From positions 1 through 8,696 of the forward strand of contig JAKAIP010000013.1 in assembly GCA_021825025.1 (NCBI GenBank): 8,696 nucleotides of DNA. Reading direction: 5' to 3'. The translations under genes were made by a program, and so were the position numbers. Shown piece after piece: positions 1-5,600 of this stretch (the first letter of the stretch is position 1; each line of letters begins with the position of its first letter). Below the pieces are notes generated by a model. That model ran no database searches and was not told the DNA's origin. It saw only the letters and a program-made list of their open reading frames with translations. The stretch comes from a bacterium (GTDB lineage Bacteria > Patescibacteria > Paceibacteria > UBA9973 > SBAW01).

Positions 1-35
1 CTCTCGCTCACTAAATCTGGTAAGGTTCTCCGTAC

Positions 36-124
36 GGAGAGGTGGGTGAGTGGCTTAAACCGGCAGGTTGCTAACTTGTTGTGCGGGTAAAACCGCACCG
101 AGGGTTCGAATCCCTCCCTCTCCG
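36..124 (+). tRNA. tRNA-Ser(GCU)
   Basis: A full cloverleaf can be drawn. The acceptor stem GGAGAGG pairs with CCTCTCC (117-123), followed by discriminator G124. The anticodon loop TTGCTAA places anticodon GCT at 70-72. A long variable arm, GTGCGG/CCGCAC (81-86 with 93-98), is typical of class II serine tRNAs. The T-arm contains GGTTCGAATCC. The terminal CCA is not encoded, since C-A-A follows the discriminator, so CCA would have to be added after transcription. The anticodon stem relies on two G-U pairs. The gene reads rightward and its 3' end abuts a block of mobile-element genes headed by an integrase, making it the likely integration target. Confidence 0.95.
101..124 (+). other. Putative attachment site (tRNA-Ser 3' end)
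   Basis: Tyrosine integrases commonly recombine into the T-arm/3' end of tRNA genes and leave the tRNA intact, with the integrase gene close by. Here the integrase stop codon lies about 70 bp downstream of the tRNA, which fits. The exact core is inferred: I could not find the matching direct repeat elsewhere in the window, so the limits given are simply the tRNA T-arm and acceptor 3' strand. Confidence 0.35.
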
Positions 125-140
125 CAAATCGTTTTTACGG

Positions 141-160
141 AACACATAAGCATTGTGTTT
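141..160 (+). terminator. Weak hairpin after tRNA-Ser
   Basis: AACACA (141-146) pairs with TGTGTT (154-159) around a 7-nt loop, 17 nt after the tRNA, and is followed by a moderately T-rich stretch (TTTCATTCT). It could end the tRNA transcript and keep it from reading into the antisense of the integrase gene. The stem is short and AT-rich and the T-tract is broken, so this is tentative. Confidence 0.25.
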
Positions 161-195
161 CATTCTGTGGCTTGTGCCCTTGCTTTTTCAGGAGC

Positions 196-1317
196 TCAGT
201 TTCTCTGAGCGTTTTCTTTTTGCTGTGCCTCTTGCCACCGGTTGCCCACCGGTTGCCCAAAATCCGATGAGATTGCCGTTCTGGGGTTCAACAATTCGAT
301 CGCAGACTGCAGCGCTGAAGGCGCTACGTGCGCGTAGCGCATCGTCATGGTGATCGTGGAATGTCCGAGAAGTGCCTGCACGATGTTCAGGGGGACGCCA
401 TTCATGGCGAGATGTGATGCGAACGTGTGTCGGAGCGTATGCCAGCGCAAAGGCCGAAGCCCCGCACGGTACCGAACCTCCCGCAGTTGTCTGAGAAGAC
501 GATGGGCCGGGAACGGTATCCCGTCTGTATCCAAGAACACATACCCGGTACTCTGCTTTCTCTTGAAGAGCATCTCGTACACATCGACGTCCATCGGAAT
601 GTGGCGTTCGCGGTTGCTTTTTGGCGATCGCAGTTCACCGGTGCGCGGACACCTCGTGTGTCGGACGTTTATTCTCCTGTTTTGCCAGTCGATCGACGAC
701 CATTGGAGCCCTGCGAGCTCTCCATGCCGCATGCCCGTCCGCAGAGCGGTCAGTATCATTTCCCGGATCGCGCCGTCTGCCTTGGACAGCAGAAGTTCGC
801 ATTCATCTGCCGATAGGAAGTCTGTCTGCGGCGGCGGGACTTTCAGCCAGACAACTTTAGGCGGGATTCCGGACAGCTTTTGCCAGTCGTAGGCAGTTCG
901 CACACACTTACTGAGCACTGCCAGATAATTGTTAATGGTCTTCCTAGACAGCTCTTGCTTCAAAGCTTGGGCCTTGTACTGCTCGACGTGGTGCGTCGTG
1001 ATCTCCTCGACACGAAACTTTCCAAAGAACGGAATCAAGGAAGATTGGAGGATGTACTTTTTTGCTCTCTGCTCCAAGTACTTGTTGTTCGGGATCACAT
1101 ATGTCTCGTACCACCTCCAAGCGAACGCTTCGAAGGTCTGCTGCTGCGGTAAACCTGTGTCCGCGTTTATGCTTTCGCCGCGCGTCACTTTCTGCCGCAA
1201 TACGGCTTCGTACGCCTCGGCTCCCGCTTTCGAGTTTTCCGGGCTCCGCATTCGGTATCTTTGGTGATTGAACCTGAAGTCCACCCACCATGAACTTTTT
1301 ATTTTTCGTACTGCCAT
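196..1317 (-). CDS. int: Tyrosine recombinase / integrase
   Basis: This 373-aa protein is a phage-type site-specific tyrosine recombinase, expected to integrate and excise the element at the neighbouring tRNA-Ser. Residues about 1-50 look like an arm-type DNA-binding segment and about 61-145 like the SAM-like core-binding domain. The catalytic domain spans about 165-345. All active-site residues are visible: Arg197 in TGMRHGEL, Lys233 in SPKSNRERHIPM, His293 and Arg296 in WHTLRHTFASH, His319 in LLGHST, and nucleophile Tyr328 in MRYAHV. A tail of about 30 residues follows. The ATG at 1317 lies 4 bp after the stop of the upstream excisionase gene, so the two are probably co-transcribed. No clear Shine-Dalgarno precedes it. 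The gene appears intact; family assignment is very secure, target specificity is inferred from position. Confidence 0.96.
   Translation of the reverse strand: MAVRKIKSSWWVDFRFNHQRYRMRSPENSKAGAEAYEAVLRQKVTRGESINADTGLPQQQTFEAFAWRWYETYVIPNNKYLEQRAKKYILQSSLIPFFGKFRVEEITTHHVEQYKAQALKQELSRKTINNYLAVLSKCVRTAYDWQKLSGIPPKVVWLKVPPPQTDFLSADECELLLSKADGAIREMILTALRTGMRHGELAGLQWSSIDWQNRRINVRHTRCPRTGELRSPKSNRERHIPMDVDVYEMLFKRKQSTGYVFLDTDGIPFPAHRLLRQLREVRYRAGLRPLRWHTLRHTFASHLAMNGVPLNIVQALLGHSTITMTMRYAHVAPSALQSAIELLNPRTAISSDFGQPVGNRWQEAQQKENAQRN
235..257. repeat. Two tandem 11-bp units in integrase 3' end
   Basis: CCACCGGTTGCC occurs at 235-246 and again at 246-257, sharing one base, so the period is 11 bp. 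It lies inside the last codons of the integrase (coding GQPVGNRW), after the conserved catalytic core and about 110 bp from the tRNA end. It may be a simple coding duplication. Short direct repeats near an att site can also be arm-type integrase sites, but nothing else here proves that. Confidence 0.5.
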
Positions 1318-1321
1318 AACT

Positions 1322-1525
1322 TTATTGGCCGATCGCCTCCACTCGGTGCCTCGCCAAGTACGACACTATGTCGTCTTTGGCGAACCGGATGCTGCCCCCT
1401 ATCTTTAGGAATGGGAGGTGTCTCCCTTGCTGTAGGCGGCGCACCGCGGACACGGACACTCTCAAGAGCTCCGCGACCTCCGCGATGGTAAGCAATTCGA
1501 TTAGCTGAGCGGTTTCGGTCGGCAT
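1322..1525 (-). CDS. Excisionase-family HTH protein
   Basis: A 67-aa protein consisting of one MerR-like winged helix of the HTH_17 / excisionase family. The helix-turn-helix covers residues about 12-32 (LTIAEVAELLRVSVSAVRR), and the wing is LKIGGSIRF at 40-48, followed by DDIVSYL. Such proteins bind DNA near att sites and bias the integrase towards excision; some act as repressors. The ATG at 1525 is chosen because the domain begins immediately after it; an upstream TTG at 1582 would add 19 residues with no recognisable content. It ends 4 bp before the integrase start, consistent with a xis-int pair. A purely regulatory role is the alternative. Confidence 0.88.
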   Translation of the reverse strand: MPTETAQLIELLTIAEVAELLRVSVSAVRRLQQGRHLPFLKIGGSIRFAKDDIVSYLARHRVEAIGQ

Positions 1526-1583
1526 ATTGTCAAAGAGCAATACAGGCGCGGCGTGTGCCGGCAGACAATCTACGGGACACAAT

Positions 1584-1615
1584 GGCGTTAATACCGGGAA
1601 CAGTAAAGGGCGTTA
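1584..1615. promoter_or_regulatory. Direct repeats upstream of excisionase gene
   Basis: GGCGTTA is found at 1584-1590 and at 1609-1615, a spacing of 25 bp, in the 119-bp gap between the replication gene and the excisionase start. The bases following each copy are also alike (ATACC and TTCCC). Repeats in this position would suit binding sites for the excisionase or a repressor, but function is only inferred from location. Confidence 0.22.
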
Positions 1616-1644
1616 TTCCCATGCTGCGGACGCAGGATTTTGCT

Positions 1645-2865
1645 TTAGAAAGAGCCATATTTCAGTGAGTCCAACGTCACACGCTGGAATTGCTCAAGTG
1701 CTCGTGTAATGAAAACGATCCCATCGACTGAAGGTGGAATTCCCTCGGCCAGCTCCGCTGCCGTTCTTATTTTCTCCTCGAACCGCTCAACAGCTTTGCC
1801 AGACCAGATGAGATTGAAGCCATGTCGAACAGTTTTTACCCCATGATCAATGATCGTTGTGGCCAGTCCATAGCTCCAGAGTGCTTGGTTCAAGCTGTGG
1901 GCACTTTTATCTCGTATTTCGGCCTTCCGTAAAATGTGGTGGTATAAATCGAGTTTGCGATCGGGTGAAAAAAGTGCGAGCTGATTATCAGGCCGATTCG
2001 TCAGTTTTTTCCACGCATTATTAAGCACGGTTTTCCAGAGCGTCTCGGTAAATACGTCCTCGAGGATTACTGGCGTATCGCATGGCCGGCCGAGCAGTGT
2101 GTTGAACTCACTCTTAATCGTCTGCCCCTTATTCAGGCGGTATTCCATGCGGAAAACTTCGATACCACCGAGCCCGTATAGTTCAACCATATCCTTTTCG
2201 TAGGGCGTTTGGCGGCCCGCCGCGCCTCGCTTCGTTTTGCAGCGCATTTCGTCGACCTTGTCGTAGAACGACCACTCCCTGACGCCGCACGCGAGCCTGA
2301 CCGAACGGCCGTTGTTCCTATTGCGAACCTTATTGATTTGCTCGTCCTCGTTCACATCATATGCCTTGCCCATGTCGAGCTTCGAGAGCGTCTTGATGAT
2401 GGACTGCACTTTAAGGTCAGGGGGCAGAGGTATGTTTTTTGCAAAGTGGCAGACTGAGAGCGGGGCCGTAGCAATTGCCGCTGTTGTCACCATGATGCCG
2501 TACTCGCCCAGCCGTTGCCTCAATCTCTCAAAAACAGCCGGGCCGTCAGATCCGGAAAGCTCCGTCAGATTGTTTGCGAGAAGTAGCTTTGTGGGGGACG
2601 TCTGCACTACCATCTCGTACTCGACGGTCCGTCGTTCTCGATTCAGCTTTTCATAAATCTCGACGCTGATTGCAGCTCTGCTGCCTTCATCTTTCTCTGG
2701 GTGTAGAGTAAACTTGCGGAGATAGGGAATCTTGAAGTTCACGCGCGCTTTTTCTGCTTCTGAAAGCTCCTCGTATTTGCGTTTTGAGAACACTGGTATG
2801 AATGGTGCACGGCTACCAACCGCAAACCTCCTTACATCAATGCGAAATTGCACTTTGTCGATCAT
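1645..2865 (-). CDS. Gene II-like rolling-circle replication initiator
   Basis: A 406-aa protein that I match from memory to the filamentous-phage gene II / Phage_CRI-Phage_X replication proteins. Three landmarks appear in order. SPTKLLLANN at 90-99 parallels SPAKVLQGHN of M13 protein II. REWSFYDKVDEM at 196-207 parallels RTLVAYLKHVEL, so Tyr201 is the candidate nicking nucleophile. FRMEYRLNKGQTIKSEF at 238-254 parallels VRFEARIKTRYLKSFG. The N-terminus MIDKVQFRID also fits. Length is close to that of M13 protein II (about 410 aa). Such enzymes nick one strand of double-stranded DNA to start rolling-circle replication. It starts 6 bp after the upstream stop, so it sits in an operon. Similarity is remote and needs a profile search; a plasmid-type rather than phage-type role is possible. 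Confidence 0.75.
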   Translation of the reverse strand: MIDKVQFRIDVRRFAVGSRAPFIPVFSKRKYEELSEAEKARVNFKIPYLRKFTLHPEKDEGSRAAISVEIYEKLNRERRTVEYEMVVQTSPTKLLLANNLTELSGSDGPAVFERLRQRLGEYGIMVTTAAIATAPLSVCHFAKNIPLPPDLKVQSIIKTLSKLDMGKAYDVNEDEQINKVRNRNNGRSVRLACGVREWSFYDKVDEMRCKTKRGAAGRQTPYEKDMVELYGLGGIEVFRMEYRLNKGQTIKSEFNTLLGRPCDTPVILEDVFTETLWKTVLNNAWKKLTNRPDNQLALFSPDRKLDLYHHILRKAEIRDKSAHSLNQALWSYGLATTIIDHGVKTVRHGFNLIWSGKAVERFEEKIRTAAELAEGIPPSVDGIVFITRALEQFQRVTLDSLKYGSF

Positions 2866-2871
2866 AGGCGT

Positions 2872-3255
2872 TCAACTTGTTGTCTCGAAATTTCTTGGAA
2901 TCCTTTCTTCGAGTACGGCCTCGATGGCGGCCCTGATACCGAACTCGAACTCGAGAGGAAAATCGTCAAAAAACTGGTCTCGTACTTTCTCGATCTCTTC
3001 CTCGGTGAGGTGAGCGTCGTGATACGTTTCCGCCAGCTCTTGAATATCGGAGCGGCCGTAGAGCACGGCTATCGGGTAACATCGCTCGATGTACTTTTCG
3101 CTACGATTGTCGATCGGCACGAGATTCTCCAACTCCATTCGTTCTGCCGCGCTGGCAGCCATCGCGTCTATTTCAGCCCAGCGCTCAGGAGTAATTTTCA
3201 GATACGCTTCCTCGGCTCCCTTGAGTCCGTCTTCGTCGATAGATTCATGATCCAT
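2872..3255 (-). CDS. Acidic hypothetical protein of the element
   Basis: A 127-aa, strongly acidic protein that I do not recognise. It is rich in Glu/Asp (MDHESIDEDGLKGAEEAYL at the start; LTEEEIEKVRDQFFDDFPLEFEFG in the second half, interrupted here only by position), appears largely helical, and has no signal peptide, membrane segment or cysteine cluster. The ATG at 3255 is preferred over an upstream start at 3321 because a weak GGA lies 6 nt before it and the extension would be an unlike, hydrophobic stretch. It ends 6 bp before the replication initiator start, so the two are probably co-expressed. A small partner of the initiator or a DNA-mimic-like protein would be compatible, but neither is shown by sequence. 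Confidence 0.7.
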   Translation of the reverse strand: MDHESIDEDGLKGAEEAYLKITPERWAEIDAMAASAAERMELENLVPIDNRSEKYIERCYPIAVLYGRSDIQELAETYHDAHLTEEEIEKVRDQFFDDFPLEFEFGIRAAIEAVLEERIPRNFETTS

Positions 3256-3354
3256 ATTTTTCCAACTAACCAAACTTTCCCTGCTAATAAGGGTAAGGAT
3301 AGAAAATCCGAAAAAGTACAATCGAATTTCGGACTAAATCGGACTGCGCGGGAT

Positions 3355-4092
3355 TTATTCCGGATTATTTTTTATATGAGCGAGTTTGAGAGCCTGTAGC
3401 AAAGTGTCCGCCCGCTGGTTCCTTTCTTTAAGTTGGGCGCTCGAAACCTCTCGCAGAAACGTGAGACTATCCTCGCTGCGGCGCGGGAAAAATGCCCTCA
3501 GAATAGGGCCGGTGAAACCGAGTCCATTTAGCAACTTTGTGAACTTGGTTCCTGTGAGGTCGTCACGGAGCTGACCGGGTAAATCTTCACGGTTGATCTC
3601 GCCAGTCGGACTATTGAGAATGAATTCCATAAAATCCATATTTCGGCCAACCGCATGAGGTCTGCTTAGTACGAATTCGTTCACGCGCACTTCTCGATCT
3701 TTCAGGTTGACCCTGAAAACGTCGACTCTGTCCGGGCCACCGGAAGTCCCGGGTGCATACTTAGAGTACTCGTCATATATTTCATCAAACTTCGGCGGTA
3801 TCAGCTCAACCACTATGGCTCGCGGAGTAAGATCGAAGATTTCCAATCCTGGCACTTCGATACCACCGCCATGCCGAGTGAAGAAGTTACGGCGTTTTTC
3901 TTTAACAACGCCTCGGCTCTCCAGCATCTCCATTATTTTCTGCTGATTGCTGACATTGGGATACCGAGGATCTCTGCCAGCGGTTTGCACCTCGTAAACG
4001 AGGTCTTCGTTTTCCGGCGTTAGCAAGCGATCTTCTCGTAGCTGCTGCAACATCAGCCAGATCTCGATCCCGACTTTTTCTTCTTGGCTCAT
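3355..4092 (-). CDS. CPR-type hypothetical protein, possible DNA-binding
   Basis: A 245-aa soluble protein with no assigned function. Residues about 1-70 look like a winged helix, with a helical start and a KIMEMLESRGVVKEKRRNFF segment. A beta-rich stretch at about 78-135 (IEVPGLEIFDLTPRAIVVEL) leads into a C-terminal module at about 136-212: VNEFVLSRPHAVGRNMDF, then a helical GEINREDLPGQL, then LLNGLGFTGPILRAFFP. This order (a skip in ...SKP, ...NPxxxI..., LGF.G.L...FF) resembles a domain I recall in many CPR hypothetical proteins, often near mobile or restriction-type genes. It is the first sizeable gene of the leftward operon, 99 bp upstream of the acidic protein. A regulator of the element is a reasonable guess only. 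Confidence 0.78.
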   Translation of the reverse strand: MSQEEKVGIEIWLMLQQLREDRLLTPENEDLVYEVQTAGRDPRYPNVSNQQKIMEMLESRGVVKEKRRNFFTRHGGGIEVPGLEIFDLTPRAIVVELIPPKFDEIYDEYSKYAPGTSGGPDRVDVFRVNLKDREVRVNEFVLSRPHAVGRNMDFMEFILNSPTGEINREDLPGQLRDDLTGTKFTKLLNGLGFTGPILRAFFPRRSEDSLTFLREVSSAQLKERNQRADTLLQALKLAHIKNNPE

Positions 4093-4105
4093 ATAGATGT
4101 AGTGC

Positions 4106-4127
4106 CCCTTAAGGGATCGCCGCGATC
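4106..4127. promoter_or_regulatory. Adjacent palindromes before the element operon
   Basis: CCCTTAAGGG (4106-4115) is a perfect 10-bp palindrome, and GATCGC-C-GCGATC (4115-4127) is an inverted repeat with 6-bp arms; they share base 4115. Both lie 14-35 bp upstream of the start codon of the 245-aa protein. That is a usual place for an operator of an element repressor. The HTH proteins in the block are candidate binders, by position only. Confidence 0.3.
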
Positions 4128-4134
4128 GTGAAAA

Positions 4135-4248
4135 TCATCGGCTGCTCGCCAGTAAAGTGGTGTATGGAAAATAAATCCGCGCAGTTTTACCTCCAGCAAT
4201 GCGCTGCTCGACCAGATCACGGATGAGCTCGAGTTTCTTGGCTTCCAT
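4135..4248 (-). CDS. Possible 37-aa small protein
   Basis: A short open frame begins with ATG at 4248 and reads MEAKKLELIRDLVEQRIAGG, then KTARIYFPYTTLLASSR, stopping at TGA 4135-4137. A GGAG lies 9 nt before the ATG, which is the best ribosome-binding match in this block. An in-frame ATG at 4266 would add six residues. The first half would be an amphipathic helix, and the protein is basic overall. It lies 42 bp upstream of the 245-aa gene on the same strand and would be the first gene of the operon. I recognise no family; chance is possible at this size. Confidence 0.38.
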   Translation of the reverse strand: MEAKKLELIRDLVEQRIAGGKTARIYFPYTTLLASSR

Positions 4249-4343
4249 GCTTCGCGTCTCCGTCATCGCTCCATTCTAGGCCTCATCGCCGCCGCTAGCA
4301 AAAAGAGTGGTACTTGTTCGCCGCCGATGCTAACATTGAAATA

Positions 4344-4556
4344 AGCCGAGCAATAATCGGCACTGAATAAAAGCCCGCAAGGGCAGTGACCTAAACCGCT
4401 GGATTCTCTGGCGGCATGGTTGCAAAAATCCCATCCCTGTTACTGAACCCCGCGTTCAGCAACTCAGGGATGGGTCATGTCGGGAAACCGGCATGGGGCC
4501 GAAAGGCCTAGCTGGCGCGGGGTTCTGTGTTGCCTCCGCGCTGGCATTTATCGGCT
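4344..4556 (+). ncRNA. Candidate structured RNA, family unknown
   Basis: This stretch has no convincing gene but folds as a closed multi-branch RNA. Stems: closing AGCCGA 4344-4349 / TCGGCT 4551-4556 (or a local GCCGA/TCGGC hairpin, 4345-4361); CACTG 4361-4365 / CAGTG 4384-4388 enclosing CCC-GCAA-GGG; CCGCT/GGCGG 4396-4414; CCCATCCCTG 4430-4439 / CAGGGATGGG 4465-4474 enclosing CTGAAC/GTTCAG (4443-4459); CATGTCGG-GAAA-CCGGCATG (4476-4495); GGGCC-GAAA-GGCCT (4496-4509); 12 bp at 4511-4522 / 4534-4545. Three loops are GNRA. Wobbles 4480-4491, 4513-4543, 4514-4542, 4521-4535, 4400-4410 and 4496-4509 are G-U on this strand and would be A-C mismatches on the other. A pseudoknot, GTTGC 4419-4423 with GCAAC 4459-4463, is possible. 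It ends 18 nt before a start codon, so it may be a cis-regulatory leader or a separate RNA. Confidence 0.6.
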
Positions 4557-4574
4557 CATGAGTTGAAAAATGCT

Positions 4575-5426
4575 ATGTCGCTAACCGCAATCGTCGCATT
4601 GCTTCAGTCCGCGCTTTTATTACTAACCGCCGCGCAGTCGGCAACTAACCTTCCGCAAAGCTTTCGTGATAACGCCATCGCGGTAGCTCAACAGGCGATT
4701 AGCCAAGCGACACTCTCGCTCTCCTCGCAAGCCACAACCAGTCTTGTCACGGCAACGGCGACCGGCATCAACAAATATTTCACCCTGCCAAATGGAACGG
4801 TCGTTGATTCACTCGGCGACATTATCAGTGCAGCACCTTCACCAAACACAACTGCTCCCACACAAACGCATACTGAAAACAATCCTCCCAGCTCCTCGAT
4901 TGCTATAGTTCAGACATCGATATCCTCTGGCGGAACGCAGGACCAAAAAACGAGCAGCACATTCAACACGAACAGCCCCGCAGCGGCCGCCACGGCACCT
5001 GTCGTGCTTCCAGCGCCACACATGACTGCAAGCGCGGGCCAGCCCACCTTGAGAGCAGACGGCTCTACCATTGACGACCGCTTCACGATCACGAACCCCG
5101 GTGATGCGACGACACTCAACAGCATCACCCTGACTATCGATGTGCCGGCAAGCGCTATATCAAACGTACAGGTCAACTCAAACGGAAACCCATGGCTTCT
5201 CGGCGATTACACATGGTTCTCGCCATCTGAAGAGGCAAGTTTGCAGGCAGCGCGCCCAAACCTTGACTGGCCGAGTGCTGTGACAAAGACATGGAAACCC
5301 TCAGGTGTGCCCAATATCTCGATACCTGCTGGCGGTACGTTTCAGGTCGACGTCTACCTAAGTACGACGACTCCGGTCACCGGGCCAGCGGCGCATATCT
5401 CCGGGATCAACGGCGAGCAGCTGTGA
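4575..5426 (+). CDS. Secreted or anchored protein with beta-rich C-terminal domain
   Basis: A 283-aa envelope protein of unknown role. Residues 1-20 (MSLTAIVALLQSALLLLTAA) form a hydrophobic export segment, and 21-62 form an Ala/Gln/Ser-rich helix (NAIAVAQQAISQATLSL). This N-terminal pattern is one I associate with CPR (Kaiserbacteria-like) secreted proteins. Residues about 86-148 are a Ser/Thr/Asn/Pro-rich linker, and about 150-283 look like an Ig-like beta sandwich (DDRFTITNPGDATTLNSITL; IPAGGTFQVDVYLS). The ATG at 4575 is chosen because the export segment starts there; a GTG at 4527 lies inside the structured region upstream. There is no clear Shine-Dalgarno. The gene converges on the membrane-protein pair and is preceded by the candidate RNA. 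Confidence 0.82.
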   Translation: MSLTAIVALLQSALLLLTAAQSATNLPQSFRDNAIAVAQQAISQATLSLSSQATTSLVTATATGINKYFTLPNGTVVDSLGDIISAAPSPNTTAPTQTHTENNPPSSSIAIVQTSISSGGTQDQKTSSTFNTNSPAAAATAPVVLPAPHMTASAGQPTLRADGSTIDDRFTITNPGDATTLNSITLTIDVPASAISNVQVNSNGNPWLLGDYTWFSPSEEASLQAARPNLDWPSAVTKTWKPSGVPNISIPAGGTFQVDVYLSTTTPVTGPAAHISGINGEQL

Positions 5427-5600
5427 TCTGATTATGGTTGAGAATTAAGAAGCACGAGCGGCTACGGCAGGAGAGCGAATCTTGAAAAAGGAACGGCATC
5501 ACCTAGGACTGTGCCCTAACTGCGCTTTCAGTTTTGCATACCAAAATCCAGCACTAGCTTGGCTCAGCTTTCCGATGATAGGACAATGGTGCCCAGAAAG

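Noticed and set aside
194..210. GCTCAG/CTGAGC hairpin at the integrase stop codon as a terminator
   Set aside because: Short stem with no T-tract on the integrase strand; it may be chance.
4328..4334. TGCTAAC identical to the anticodon-loop region of tRNA-Ser as a crossover repeat
   Set aside because: Seven bases are expected by chance, and integration there would leave the whole tRNA 3' half next to it, which is absent.
4476..4545. Resemblance to an HDV-like self-cleaving ribozyme (CCGGCATGG, GCTGGCGC)
   Set aside because: The required nested double pseudoknot could not be drawn, and the segments pair as simple hairpins instead.
4344..4556. An omega RNA / HEARO-type guide RNA upstream of an IscB-like gene
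   Set aside because: The gene downstream has no RuvC or HNH motif and is a secreted protein, and I see no known HEARO sequence landmarks. A database scan could still reopen this.
4711..4730. Partial match to the tRNA 3' end (CTCTCGCTCTCCTCGCAA) as a possible second attachment site
   Set aside because: The match needs a gap and a mismatch, lacks the T-arm, and sits inside the coding sequence of the secreted protein; low-complexity CT runs explain it.
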